NCBI RefSeq assembly: GCF_024171885.1
Contig: NZ_JAMTCP010000053.1
Span: forward strand, 1-42,278
Reading direction: 5' to 3'
Origin: Streptoalloteichus tenebrarius
Lineage (GTDB): Bacteria > Actinomycetota > Actinomycetes > Mycobacteriales > Pseudonocardiaceae
Length of the DNA stretch: 42,278 nucleotides
The notes under the pieces were generated by a model. It saw only the letters and a list, made by a program, of their open reading frames with translations, made no database searches and had not been told where the DNA came from. Made by a program: the position numbers and the translations under genes. Of the stretch, positions 15,048 through 23,031 are shown one piece after another (the first letter of the stretch is position 1; each line of letters begins with the position of its first letter).

Positions 15048-15066
15048 AGCTGAGAGCACGCTGAGA
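15048..15066 (-). promoter_or_regulatory. MprA-type box upstream of pepD
   Basis: On the minus strand TCTCAGCG-TGC-TCTCAGCT: two 8-bp direct repeats with an 11-bp period in 19 bp, as described for the mycobacterial MprA site. It begins 21 bases upstream of the pepD start codon. The copy before mprA (19,319-19,337) has the same hexamer, period and distance. Confidence 0.75.
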
Positions 15067-15105
15067 TGACGCTGGGCGTCCCGTGTGCGATGTCAGTGAT
15101 CTTCC

Positions 15106-16188
15106 TCAGACGGCGCGCCGGAGCCGGTCGGCGACCTGTTCCGGGGTGACGTCGTTGATCCACACCGCCATGCCGGACTCGGAGCCGGCCAGGTACTTCA
15201 GCTTGTCGGCGGTGCGCAGGACGGAGAACACCTGGAGGTGGAGCCAGGACAGGTCCCGTCCGGTGTGGACGGGGGCCTGGTGCCACGCGGCGATGTAGGG
15301 CAGCGGCCGCGCGTACAGGCCGTCGAGGCGTCGCAGCACGTCCAGGTAGAGGCGGGCGAAGTCGTCGCGTTCGGTGTCGTCGAGCGCCGGCAGGTCGGGC
15401 ACCCGGCGGTGGGGCACGAGGTGCACCTCGACGGGCCAGCGCGCCGCCGCCGGCACGTAGGCGGTCCAGTGCTCCGAGGTCGCGACCACGCGTTCCCCGT
15501 GCGCGCGCTCGGCGGCCAGCACGTCGCCGAGGACGTGCCGCCCGGTGCGCTCGTGGTGCTCGGCGGCCACGCGCAGCATGCGTTCGGTGCGGGGCGTGAC
15601 GAACGGGTAGGCGTAGATCTGGCCGTGGGGGTGGTGCAGGGTCACCCCGATCTCCTCGCCCCGGTTCTCGAAGCAGAAGACCTGCTCGACGCCGGGGAGC
15701 CGGCCGAGGGCCTCGGTGCGGTCGGCCCACGCGTCCACCACCGTGCGCGCCCTGCGCGGGCTCAGCTCGACGAAGGCCGAGTCGTGGTCGGAGGTGAAGC
15801 AGACGACCTCGCACCGGCCGAGGGCGGCGCGGCGGGGCACCAGCCCGTCGAGCACGACGCCCTCCGGTTCGGGCACGGCCTGCGCGAAGGACGGGAAGCG
15901 GTTCTCGAAGACCGCCACCTCGTAGTCGGGCTCGGGGATCTCGGTGGGGCGGCCGGGGCTGCTCGGGCACAGCGGGCAGAGGTCGGCCGGCGGCTTGTAG
16001 GTGCGGGTCTGGCGGTGGGCGGCCAGCGCCACCCACTCTCCGGTCAGCGGGTCGCGGCGGATCTCCGACAGGGGCCGCTGGGCCGGCAGGTCCCGGGTGT
16101 CCTCGGCGGTGCGGGGCGGGGCCTGCGGGTCGTCGTCGAAGTAGACGATCTCCCTGCCGTCGGCGAGCCGACGCGCGGTGCGCCTCAC
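15106..16188 (-). CDS. galT: Galactose-1-phosphate uridylyltransferase
   Basis: GalT swaps UMP between UDP-glucose and galactose-1-phosphate in the Leloir pathway. The 360-residue protein has the zinc pair CPLC (71-74) and the active-site signature HHPHGQIYAYP, whose H-P-H-G-Q (186-190) carries the uridylylated histidine (188). C-terminal HQAPVHTGRDLSWLHLQVF matches the family's second domain. The GTG start overlaps the stop of the upstream DeoR gene as GTGA, so the two are translated together. No galK or galE is next to it, although galU lies in the same window and an epimerase at 33,178. The stop is 39 bp from the pepD MprA box. Confidence 0.95.
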   Translation of the reverse strand: MRRTARRLADGREIVYFDDDPQAPPRTAEDTRDLPAQRPLSEIRRDPLTGEWVALAAHRQTRTYKPPADLCPLCPSSPGRPTEIPEPDYEVAVFENRFPSFAQAVPEPEGVVLDGLVPRRAALGRCEVVCFTSDHDSAFVELSPRRARTVVDAWADRTEALGRLPGVEQVFCFENRGEEIGVTLHHPHGQIYAYPFVTPRTERMLRVAAEHHERTGRHVLGDVLAAERAHGERVVATSEHWTAYVPAAARWPVEVHLVPHRRVPDLPALDDTERDDFARLYLDVLRRLDGLYARPLPYIAAWHQAPVHTGRDLSWLHLQVFSVLRTADKLKYLAGSESGMAVWINDVTPEQVADRLRRAV

Positions 16189-16997
16189 GCGCCCACCCCC
16201 GCGTCCCGCGCGACCGCGCCGCCGGGGCGTCCGGCGAGGATCAGCTCGCCGACGCGCTCGCGCAGCTCGGCCGCCGCCTCCTCGGCCAGCCCGTCGTCGG
16301 TGACCAGCACGTCGGCCTCCTCCAGCCCGGCGATGGTGGAGATGCCGACGACGCCCCACTTGGTGTGGTCGGCGACCACGACGACGCGGTTCGCGGCCTC
16401 GACCAGCGCGCGGTCGGTCTCGCTCTCGTTGAGGTTGGGCGTGGTGAAGCCGGCCCTGGGGGACATGCCGTGGACGCCGAGGAACACCACGTCCAGGTGC
16501 AGGGACCGCAGCGCCTGCACGGCGACCGGGCCGACCAGGGCGTCGGAGGGGGTGCGCACGCCGCCGGTGAGCACGACGGTCCGGTCGGAGCGGCCCGCGC
16601 TCTGCAACGCGTCGGCGACCCGCACCGAGTTGGTGACGACGGTCAGGTCGGGCACCTCGTCGAGGTGCCGCGCCAGGGTCCACGTGGTGGTGCCGGCGGA
16701 GAGCCCGATCGCGGTGCCCGGCCGGACCAGGGCCGAGGCGGCCGACGCGATCGCGGTCTTCTCCGGGAGCTGCCGCATCGACTTGGCCTCGAAGCCGGGC
16801 TCGTCGGTGCTGCGCCCGCCGACGGCGGTCGCGCCGCCGTAGACCTTGTCGACGAGGCCGCGACGCGCCAGGGCGTCGAGGTCGCGCCGGATGGTCATGT
16901 CGGACACGCCGAGCCGGGTGACGAGGTCGCTCACCCGCACCGCGCCGGTGCGCCGCACCTCGTCCAGGATCACCGACTGCCGCTGTCCCGCCAGCAC
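16185..16997 (-). CDS. DeoR-family sugar regulator (galactose operon)
   Basis: A 270-residue repressor of the DeoR/GlpR type. N-terminal winged helix (about 5-60) with VSDLVTRLGVSDMTIRRDLD, followed by VDKVYGGA. The C-terminal sugar-phosphate sensor domain has LSAGTTTWTLARHL and VVTNSVRVADAL. Overlap with galT suggests that it senses a galactose metabolite and controls this operon; that is inference. The GTG start has a strong GGAGGAG site. Longer frames read through this site and add a Cys-rich leader without homology. A promoter with a TTGACT box and T/G-rich half-sites lies upstream. Confidence 0.92.
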   Translation of the reverse strand: MLAGQRQSVILDEVRRTGAVRVSDLVTRLGVSDMTIRRDLDALARRGLVDKVYGGATAVGGRSTDEPGFEAKSMRQLPEKTAIASAASALVRPGTAIGLSAGTTTWTLARHLDEVPDLTVVTNSVRVADALQSAGRSDRTVVLTGGVRTPSDALVGPVAVQALRSLHLDVVFLGVHGMSPRAGFTTPNLNESETDRALVEAANRVVVVADHTKWGVVGISTIAGLEEADVLVTDDGLAEEAAAELRERVGELILAGRPGGAVARDAGVGA

Positions 16998-17029
16998 GCC
17001 GCTCCTCCGTTCGCCGAAAGCCGATGCCC

Positions 17030-17073
17030 AGACTGCCGCACAGGACCGCACAGAGTCAACACAACCAAACATC
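17030..17073 (-). promoter_or_regulatory. Probable deoR-galT promoter and operator
   Basis: The minus strand reads GATGTTTGGTTGTGTTGACT, containing a -35-like TTGACT (17,054-17,059). A poor -10 candidate CAGTCT follows 18 bases later. The repeated TGTTTG/TTGTGTTG pattern next to the -35 resembles DeoR-type operators, suggesting autoregulation. Confidence 0.5.
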
Positions 17074-17178
17074 ACCGGCGCGGCGTCCGCGACCAGCGGA
17101 ACCGCAGGTGGCGGCCTGACAGACCGGAGGACCGACCAGGCCGACCATCTGAGCGCTTTTGTTGGAATGCGTTGAGGA

Positions 17179-18609
17179 TCACGCGGGGCGGCCGGGCAGC
17201 CGCATCGACAGCAACGCGCCGCCCTCCGGGGCGCGCCCGGCCGAGGCGGTCCCGCCGTGCCGCTCCGCGACCTGCTTGACGATCGCCAGGCCCAGCCCGG
17301 AGCCGGGCAGCGTCCTGGCCTCCTTCGAGCGGTAGAACCGGTCGAAGACGTGCGGCAGGTCGGCCTCGTTGATGCCGGGTCCGGCGTCGGCCACCTGGAG
17401 CAGCGCCGTGCCGTCGCCGAGCTGGCGCAGCTCGACCCGCACCACGCCCTCGGGCGGGCTCCACTTGGCGGCGTTGTCCAGCAGGTTCAGCACGGCCCGC
17501 TCCAGGGCGCTGGCGTCGCCGAGCAGGCTCCACGGCTGGAGCCGGACGTCGAAGGTGATGCCGGAGGCGGAGGCGCGCCGCCGGGCCCTGTCCAGCGCCC
17601 GTTCCAGGACCTCGACCAGGTCGACCGGCTCGTGCACCACCTGCGGCGGGTCCTCGCGCGCCAGCTCCACGAGGTCGCCGACCAGGGTGGACAGCTCGGT
17701 GAGCTGGGCGCGCACGTCGTCGTAGATCTCCTGCCGGTCCTGGGCCGACAGGCTCGGGGCCCCTGGCCGCTCCGAGGCGATGAGCAGCTCGACGTTGGTG
17801 CGCAGCGAGGTCAGCGGGGTGCGCAGCTCGTGGCCGGCGTCGGCGACCAGCCGCCGTTGCCGCTCCTGCGACTCGGCCAGGGCGCCGAGCATCGCGTTGA
17901 AGCTGTGGGTCAGCCGGGCCAGCTCGTCGTCGCCGGCGATCGGGATCGGCTCCAGCATGCCGGTCCTGGCGACCCGCTCGGTGGCGGCGGTGAGCCGCTG
18001 CACCGGGCGCAGGCCGGCGGTGGCGACCGCGGTGCCGGCCGCGGCGGCCAGGAGGATGCCGGACCCGCCGACGACCACGAACACCACGCTCAGCCGTTCC
18101 AGGGTCTTGCGCGCGTCGCCCAGCGGCTGGGCCATGACCAGCGCGGCGCCCGGCCCGACGGGCACGGCCACGACCCGGGTGTCGGTCCTGCCGTCGGTGC
18201 GGGGCTGGCTGGGCACGCCGCCGCGCGCCGCGGCGATCTCGGTGTCGCCGACGGGCGGCGGCTCCGCGCCGGTGGCGTAGATGAGGCGGCGGCCGCCGTC
18301 CTGGAGCAGGCCCACCGAGACGTCGGACACCCCGAACAGGGCCGCGGGGACGGCCCTGAGCTGCTCGGCCTGGACGAGGGTGGTGTGGGCGGCGTCGTTG
18401 GCGCGTTTGGTGAGGCTCTCGTCGAGCTGCCCGTAGACGCTGTTGCGCACGGTCAGGAAGGCGGCCAGCGAGACGAGGGCGACCGCCCCGCCGACGCAGA
18501 TCGCGGCGAGCAGCGTGATCCGGGTGCGCAGGGAGATCCGTCGGGGTCGCCGGGCGGCCGGGGGTGTCTGGACGCCCGCCTCACCCTGCGCGCCGTGGGG
18601 AACGGTCAC
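17179..18609 (-). CDS. mprB: Sensor histidine kinase MprB
   Basis: Envelope-stress sensor kinase, 476 residues. Two membrane segments (about 31-53 and 173-197) frame an extracytoplasmic sensor of about 120 residues. A HAMP linker follows, then the phosphoacceptor box [16 protein letters not shown] (His260), which closely fits MprB, then the ATPase motifs [15 protein letters not shown] and GSGLGLAI. The GTG start overlaps the mprA stop as GTGA, so the two are made together. In mycobacteria MprB responds to surfactants and cell-wall damage and phosphorylates MprA. Here the kinase gene is followed by the promoter region of deoR-galT, not by pepD. Confidence 0.95.
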   Translation of the reverse strand: MTVPHGAQGEAGVQTPPAARRPRRISLRTRITLLAAICVGGAVALVSLAAFLTVRNSVYGQLDESLTKRANDAAHTTLVQAEQLRAVPAALFGVSDVSVGLLQDGGRRLIYATGAEPPPVGDTEIAAARGGVPSQPRTDGRTDTRVVAVPVGPGAALVMAQPLGDARKTLERLSVVFVVVGGSGILLAAAAGTAVATAGLRPVQRLTAATERVARTGMLEPIPIAGDDELARLTHSFNAMLGALAESQERQRRLVADAGHELRTPLTSLRTNVELLIASERPGAPSLSAQDRQEIYDDVRAQLTELSTLVGDLVELAREDPPQVVHEPVDLVEVLERALDRARRRASASGITFDVRLQPWSLLGDASALERAVLNLLDNAAKWSPPEGVVRVELRQLGDGTALLQVADAGPGINEADLPHVFDRFYRSKEARTLPGSGLGLAIVKQVAERHGGTASAGRAPEGGALLSMRLPGRPA

Positions 18610-19298
18610 GGGGGCGTCTCCCGCAGGACGTAGCCGACGCCGCGCACGGTGTGGATCAGTCGCGGCTCACCGCCCGCCTCGGTCTTGCGGCGCAGGTAGC
18701 CGACGTAGACCTCCAGGGCGTTGCCCGAGGTCGGGAAGTCGTAGCCCCACACGTCCTCCAGGATGCGACCGCGGGTGAGGACCTGACGGGGGTGGGCGAG
18801 GAACAGTTCGAGCAGCGCGAACTCGGTGCGGGTCAGGCTGATGGGCCGCTCGCCCCTGCGCACCTCCCTGGTGCCGGGGTCCAGCTCCAGGTCGGCGAAG
18901 CGCAGCGCGGGCGGGGTGTCGTCCCCCGGACCGGCCGTGCCCGCCCTGCGCAGCAGCGCCCGCAGGCGGGCCAGCAGCTCCTCCAGCGCGAACGGCTTGG
19001 GCAGGTAGTCGTCGGCGCCGGCGTCGAGCCCGGCGACCCGGTCGGACACCGCGTCCCTGGCGGTGAGCACCAGGATCGGCAGGTCGTCGCCGGTCCCCCT
19101 GAGCCGGCGGCACACCTCGAGGCCGTCCAGCCTGGGCATCATCACGTCCAGCACCATGGCGTCCGGCCGTTGGCGGCCGACCGCGTCCAGCGCCTCCAGC
19201 CCGTCGCCGGCCAGCTCGACCTGGTAGCCGTTGAACTGCAACGAGCGCCGCAGCGACTCGCGCACGGCCCGGTCGTCGTCGACCACGAGGATCCGCAT
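18606..19298 (-). CDS. mprA: Response regulator MprA
   Basis: OmpR-class response regulator of 230 residues, the length of mycobacterial MprA. The receiver domain starts [20 protein letters not shown] with the phosphorylation site Asp51 ([14 protein letters not shown]), the conserved Thr in LVLTARD and Lys in YLPKPF. The C-terminal winged helix (about 130-228) has [16 protein letters not shown] and [20 protein letters not shown]. The ATG start at MRILVV is chosen from receiver-domain alignment; upstream in-frame codons would read through the MprA-type box. That box, 21 bases upstream, predicts autoregulation, and the same box precedes pepD. Confidence 0.96.
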   Translation of the reverse strand: MRILVVDDDRAVRESLRRSLQFNGYQVELAGDGLEALDAVGRQRPDAMVLDVMMPRLDGLEVCRRLRGTGDDLPILVLTARDAVSDRVAGLDAGADDYLPKPFALEELLARLRALLRRAGTAGPGDDTPPALRFADLELDPGTREVRRGERPISLTRTEFALLELFLAHPRQVLTRGRILEDVWGYDFPTSGNALEVYVGYLRRKTEAGGEPRLIHTVRGVGYVLRETPP

Positions 19299-19318
19299 GC
19301 GGCCAGTCTGGCCCCGGC

Positions 19319-19337
19319 TCCTGAGACCGAGCTGAGA
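19319..19337 (-). promoter_or_regulatory. MprA-type box upstream of mprA
   Basis: On the minus strand TCTCAGCT-CGG-TCTCAGGA: two 8-bp direct repeats, 11-bp period, starting 21 bases before the mprA start codon. It overlaps the likely core promoter. Less perfect CTCA/TTCACA repeats continue further upstream at about 12-bp steps. Confidence 0.75.
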
Positions 19338-19375
19338 AGGGGATGTGAAGGGCACGTGAGATCACCGGAGCCGGG

Positions 19376-19987
19376 CTAGGGCTCCAGCCCCCTGGCGACG
19401 GGGGCCTGCCACCGCCGCCACAGGGCCAGCACCCGGATGCCGATCACCAGCGCCGAGCCGACGGCGCTGACCGGCCCGGCCGGCAGGTGCAGCCGGTCGC
19501 CGAGGGCGACCACGACCGCCCCGGCGAGCGCGGCCAGCGCGTAGATCTCCTTGCGCAGCACCATCGGGATCTCGCGGAGCAGCACGTCGCGGACGGCGCC
19601 GCCGCCGATGCCCGTGGTCATGCCGATCAGGCAGGCCGTGTAGACCGGGGCGCCCAGCGCCAGCGCGGTGGTGGTGCCGGCGGTGGTGAACAGGCCCAGT
19701 CCGGCCGCGTCGGCGAGCAGCACCGCGCGGCGCAGGCGGGCGACCTGCGGGTGGTACCAGAAGACCACCAGGGCGGTGACCGCCGGCACGAGGAGGTACC
19801 GCCAGTCCCGCAGCGTCGTGGGGGGACTGACGTTGAGCAGGACGTCCCGGATGACGCCGCCGCCGAGGGCGGTGGTCATGCCGAGGACGACGACCCCGAA
19901 GACGTCCAGCCGGGCGCGCACCGCCGCCAGCGCGCCGGAGGCGGCGAACACGGCGGTGCCCGCCAGCTCCAGCACCAGCAGCAACAC
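19376..19987 (-). CDS. TRIC-type (UPF0126/YadS) membrane channel protein
   Basis: A 203-residue integral membrane protein with about seven hydrophobic segments. It is built of two similar halves, each with a glycine-rich GMTTALGGGVIRDVLL-type motif (first at about 36-51, second GMTTGIGGGAVRDVLL at about 121-136). This internal repeat is the hallmark of the UPF0126 family, prokaryotic relatives of trimeric intracellular cation (TRIC) channels. The physiological ion is unknown. The GTG start lies 11 bp after the stop of the upstream methyltransferase gene, so they probably form an operon. Its stop is 38 bp from the mprA box. Confidence 0.88.
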   Translation of the reverse strand: MLLLVLELAGTAVFAASGALAAVRARLDVFGVVVLGMTTALGGGVIRDVLLNVSPPTTLRDWRYLLVPAVTALVVFWYHPQVARLRRAVLLADAAGLGLFTTAGTTTALALGAPVYTACLIGMTTGIGGGAVRDVLLREIPMVLRKEIYALAALAGAVVVALGDRLHLPAGPVSAVGSALVIGIRVLALWRRWQAPVARGLEP

Positions 19988-19998
19988 GAAAGCGCAGC

Positions 19999-20814
19999 TT
20001 AGCGACTGGAACGAGCGTTCTCGACAGGTGGAACGGGCGTGGGGCGCTCACCGGGGCGCTCACCGGTGAGCAGGAGGAAGGGCGGGGTCTGGTGCTCGAC
20101 GACCCAGGGCGCGTTCTCGATCAGCTCGTCGTCGACCACGCCCCGCGCGTCGGCCACCACCGGCCGCTCCTCCGCGACGATCCGGAACCCGGCCTCCTCG
20201 AACAGCTCGCGGAGGGTGGCGGTGGACCAGTGGGTGTCCACGATGTCCATCCACCCGTCCCGCCCGCGGAGCGAGACCGGCACCGGGTCGCCCGAGGCGT
20301 AGTGGGTGTGGGGTTCGCCGAACCGGGCGCTGTGCCGGACGAGGCCGGTCTCGTCGGGGTTCGGTGTGAGCAGGGTGAACCGGCCGCCTGGCCGTAGGAC
20401 CCGGTGGATCTCGTCGAGGATCGCGCGCAGGTCCGCGCGCGCCGGGACGCAGACGAACACGAAACAGGAGATCGCCGCGTCGACCGACCCGTCGGCCAGG
20501 AACGGCATCCGGTTGGCCACGACCTGGCGCGCCTCGACCAGGGGGTTTCCGACCGCCCTCGCGAGGGCGACCATCGACGGCGAGGCGTCGACGGCGTGGA
20601 CCCGAACGCCGAACGTCCGCGCCATGCGGTCGGCGACCAGGCCGGGGCCGCAGCCGAAGTCCAGCACCGCGCGCACGTCCGGCCGGCCCAGCCCGGCGGC
20701 GCGGAACGCGAAGGGGTAGCCCAGCACCCACCGGACGAGGTCGTAGAGCGCCACGTAGTCGGCCACGACCTCGGCGGACTCCCACGAGGTCGGCGTCGCG
20801 CCCTGTTCCGCCAT
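19999..20814 (-). CDS. Class I SAM-dependent methyltransferase
   Basis: A 271-residue soluble methyltransferase. The SAM-binding motif I is LDFGCGPG (about 51-58), with an acidic end of beta-2 (VHAVDAS), the motif IV region AAISCFVFVCVP and HRVLRPGGRFTLLTPNP typical of the Methyltransf_11/25 group. The substrate cannot be read from sequence. It lies 11 bp upstream of the TRIC-channel gene and is probably co-transcribed with it. The ATG start is the first in frame. The 185-bp gap upstream contains no feature I can name. Confidence 0.9.
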   Translation of the reverse strand: MAEQGATPTSWESAEVVADYVALYDLVRWVLGYPFAFRAAGLGRPDVRAVLDFGCGPGLVADRMARTFGVRVHAVDASPSMVALARAVGNPLVEARQVVANRMPFLADGSVDAAISCFVFVCVPARADLRAILDEIHRVLRPGGRFTLLTPNPDETGLVRHSARFGEPHTHYASGDPVPVSLRGRDGWMDIVDTHWSTATLRELFEEAGFRIVAEERPVVADARGVVDDELIENAPWVVEHQTPPFLLLTGERPGERPTPVPPVENARSSR

Positions 20815-20999
20815 GGCTCCCCCGATCCGGGTGTCGCCGACCCGGCTGGTCCCGCGTTCGGCCGAGGCGGCCGTGGCCGGGACGGCGCCCGGTCACGGCC
20901 GCGTTCCCACCCACCCCAGTCTGGGGGTCCGGCCGGACCGCGCAAGGCGGGCAGGCGGGCCGTCCGGAGGGTGCGGCGAGCCCGGCTCGTCAGCTCGGA

Positions 21000-21848
21000 T
21001 CAGCTCGTCCAGTCGAAGAAGCCGCGCCCGGTCTTGCGGCCCAGTTCCCCCCTGGCGACCTTGTCCCGCAGCAGCGCGGGCGGGTCGAACCGGGGGCCCA
21101 GCTCGCGGGCCAGGTGCTCGGCGATGGCCAGGCGGACGTCCAGCCCGACCAGGTCGGTCAGCCGCAGCGGGCCCATCGGCCACCGGTAGCCCAGCCGCAT
21201 CCCGGTGTCGATGTCCTCGGCCGAGGCCACGCCCTCCTCCAGCATGCGGATGGCCTCCAGCCCGACGGCCACCCCCAGCCGGGAGGTCGCGAAGCCGGGG
21301 CTGTCCCGCACCACGATGACGGTCTTGCCCAGCGCCTCGGCCCAGCCCCTGGCGCGCTCGACGACGCCGGGGCCCAGGCCGTCGTGGACGACCAGCTCGA
21401 CGAGTTCCTGCGCGGGGACCGGGTTGAAGAAGTGCATGCCCAGCACCCGGTGGGCGGCGGGGCCGGCGGCGATCGCGGCGATGGACAGCGAGGAGGTGTT
21501 GGAGGCCAGCACCGCGTCCGGGCAGGCCGACGCGGCGTCGGCGAGCACGGAGCGTTTGAGGTCGACGGTCTCCGGGACGGCCTCCACGACCAGTTCGGCC
21601 GAGGGAGGGAGCGCGGCCGCCGTGTCCACAGTGGACAGCCGGCCGAGCAGGTCGTCGGGCGCTCCGGCCAGCCGGCCCTTCTCCTCGGCCCTGCGCAGCG
21701 ACGCGGCGACGGCGGAGCGCGCCGCGTCCGCGCGTTCGGGCGTCGCCTCGGCCAGGGTCACCCTGGCCCCGGCCGCCAGGAGCACGTGGGCGATGCCGGC
21801 GCCCATCGTGCCGCCGCCGATCACCGCCGCGGTGGTGGGAGCGCTCAT
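21000..21848 (-). CDS. 3-hydroxyacyl-CoA (3-hydroxybutyryl-CoA) dehydrogenase
   Basis: A 282-residue NAD-dependent enzyme of fatty-acid or aromatic catabolism that oxidises 3-hydroxyacyl-CoA. The Rossmann loop is IGGGTMGAGIAHVL (about 9-22). The catalytic region has ASNTSSLSI and GMHFFNPVP (catalytic His), then the helical C-terminal dimer domain with GYRWPMGPLRLTDLVG. Length fits the single-domain bacterial type. The ATG start is preceded by GAGGGCGG; a longer frame adds only a Pro/Ala stretch. The EthD-family gene 40 bp upstream is probably in the same operon. Confidence 0.94.
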   Translation of the reverse strand: MSAPTTAAVIGGGTMGAGIAHVLLAAGARVTLAEATPERADAARSAVAASLRRAEEKGRLAGAPDDLLGRLSTVDTAAALPPSAELVVEAVPETVDLKRSVLADAASACPDAVLASNTSSLSIAAIAAGPAAHRVLGMHFFNPVPAQELVELVVHDGLGPGVVERARGWAEALGKTVIVVRDSPGFATSRLGVAVGLEAIRMLEEGVASAEDIDTGMRLGYRWPMGPLRLTDLVGLDVRLAIAEHLARELGPRFDPPALLRDKVARGELGRKTGRGFFDWTS

Positions 21849-21888
21849 CGGCCGCCCTCGCGGAGCCGGGGCGGGCGCTGGCCGCACG

Positions 21889-22215
21889 TCACGCCTGGTC
21901 CTCCACGACCTCGGCGGAGAACATCGCCACCAGCTCCATGCCGCCGATCTCGGTGAGGTTGGCCCCGGAGGCCTTCCACTCGTCGGTGGCGAACGCGGCC
22001 TTCATGGCGTCCTTGCTCTCGAAGTACAGCTCGGCCATCAGGTAGGGCTCGGTGTCGCCGAGGAAGCCGGGGACGAAAACGCGCGCCACCTTGGCCACCT
22101 CGCACCTGACCAGGCCGGGAGTCCTGGTGACCAGCGGCATGTGCTCGCCGAAGTAGCGCTCGTCGAACCCGGCGGCGTCGGCCGGCTTCCGGTACAGGGC
22201 GACATACTTGATCAT
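21889..22215 (-). CDS. EthD-family ferredoxin-like-fold protein
   Basis: A 108-residue member of the EthD family (dimeric alpha/beta barrel), beginning IKYVALYRKPADAAGFDERY with the family's H-x-P motif in GEHMPLVTRTPGL and ending in an acidic tail. Members assist monooxygenases or degradation pathways without cofactor; a specific reaction cannot be assigned. It stands first in a two-gene unit with the 3-hydroxyacyl-CoA dehydrogenase, suggesting a shared catabolic role. The ATG start is unambiguous because the fold begins at once. Confidence 0.88.
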   Translation of the reverse strand: MIKYVALYRKPADAAGFDERYFGEHMPLVTRTPGLVRCEVAKVARVFVPGFLGDTEPYLMAELYFESKDAMKAAFATDEWKASGANLTEIGGMELVAMFSAEVVEDQA

Positions 22216-22490
22216 GTGACACTCCCGTCTCGACTCGCTGCCGGACTGTAACAGCGCGGAAGAGGCCGGGACAGACCCTCGCGGGGGACGGCCACACCGC
22301 TCGACCGACGGCGCGTCGCGCCATCTCGCCCGGGTTCACTCGCCGTCGCCCGAGGGCGTGTCGACGCCGCTCACCCCGAAGTCCGCCCCCCGGAGCCGCC
22401 CGCTCGCAGCGTTCCCCTCGGTCCGACCGACGACGCGGTCACGGGGGCAAGGAGGACGCCGTCACGGGGACAAGACGAGAACCAGCCGAC
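22216..22490. other. Intergenic region with imperfect direct repeat
   Basis: This gap includes the promoter of the EthD unit. It contains a 14-bp direct repeat GTCACGGGGRCAAG (22,438-22,451 and 22,461-22,474). No gene is seen. Confidence 0.45.
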
Positions 22491-22538
22491 AGCGCGGGCC
22501 GTGGCACACGGGCAGGGGACCGCGCCACGGCCCGCGCT
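22491..22538 (-). terminator. Terminator of the mrf-rpmE2-rpmF operon
   Basis: A perfect 15-bp stem (22,491-22,505 with 22,524-22,538) and an 18-nt loop lie 65 bp downstream of the leftward rpmF stop. Confidence 0.75.
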
Positions 22539-22603
22539 CCGCCGGTCACCCTCCGGGGAAGGGCGGAGAGGGCGCCGGAGTCGGGAGGACGGCCGAACCA
22601 GGG

Positions 22604-22777
22604 TCAGACGAGGGGCGGCGGCACCAGGCCCCGTTCGACCGCGCGCACCAAACGCCGGGGCACCATCAGCCACCGGCCGTCGACGCGCACCGGCACCAGA
22701 TCCGGAGCCGACGCCTTCCACCGCGCCCTGCGGTGCCGGGTGTTGCTCCGCGACATCCGCCGCTTCGGCACGGCCAT
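22604..22777 (-). CDS. rpmF: Ribosomal protein L32, zinc-free paralogue
   Basis: 57-residue L32 (bL32), beginning [20 protein letters not shown]. The usual four zinc-binding cysteines of the C-terminal half are absent; there is no cysteine at all. Such paralogues replace the zinc form when zinc is scarce. The ATG overlaps the rpmE2 stop as TGATG. It is the third gene of the Zur-controlled leftward operon and is followed by a strong terminator hairpin. Confidence 0.95.
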   Translation of the reverse strand: MAVPKRRMSRSNTRHRRARWKASAPDLVPVRVDGRWLMVPRRLVRAVERGLVPPPLV

Positions 22778-23031
22778 CAGCGGTCACCCCGCTTCCCGTA
22801 GCGGCGGTGGAACTTCTCCACCCGCCCCGCGGTGTCCAGCACCCGGCGGCCGCCGGTCCAGAACGGGTGGGACTCGTTGGTGACGTCGACGACGATCAAC
22901 GGGTAGGTGTTGCCGTCGCTCCACGTCACGGTCCGGCTCGACACGGCGGTCGAGCGGGTGAGGAACGCCGTGCCCGTCGAGGCGTCCTGGAAGACCACCG
23001 GGTGGTAGTCGGGGTGGATTCCCTTCTTCAC
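22777..23031 (-). CDS. rpmE2: Ribosomal protein L31 type B, zinc-free
   Basis: 84-residue bL31 of type [20 protein letters not shown] at the start, then [41 protein letters not shown]. The CxxC of zinc-type L31 is missing, and length fits the zinc-free class. The GTG start overlaps the stop of the upstream COG0523-like gene as GTGA, and its own stop overlaps rpmF. The very tight packing implies coupled translation. It replaces zinc-bearing L31 on ribosomes in zinc starvation, releasing zinc. Confidence 0.96.
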   Translation of the reverse strand: MKKGIHPDYHPVVFQDASTGTAFLTRSTAVSSRTVTWSDGNTYPLIVVDVTNESHPFWTGGRRVLDTAGRVEKFHRRYGKRGDR

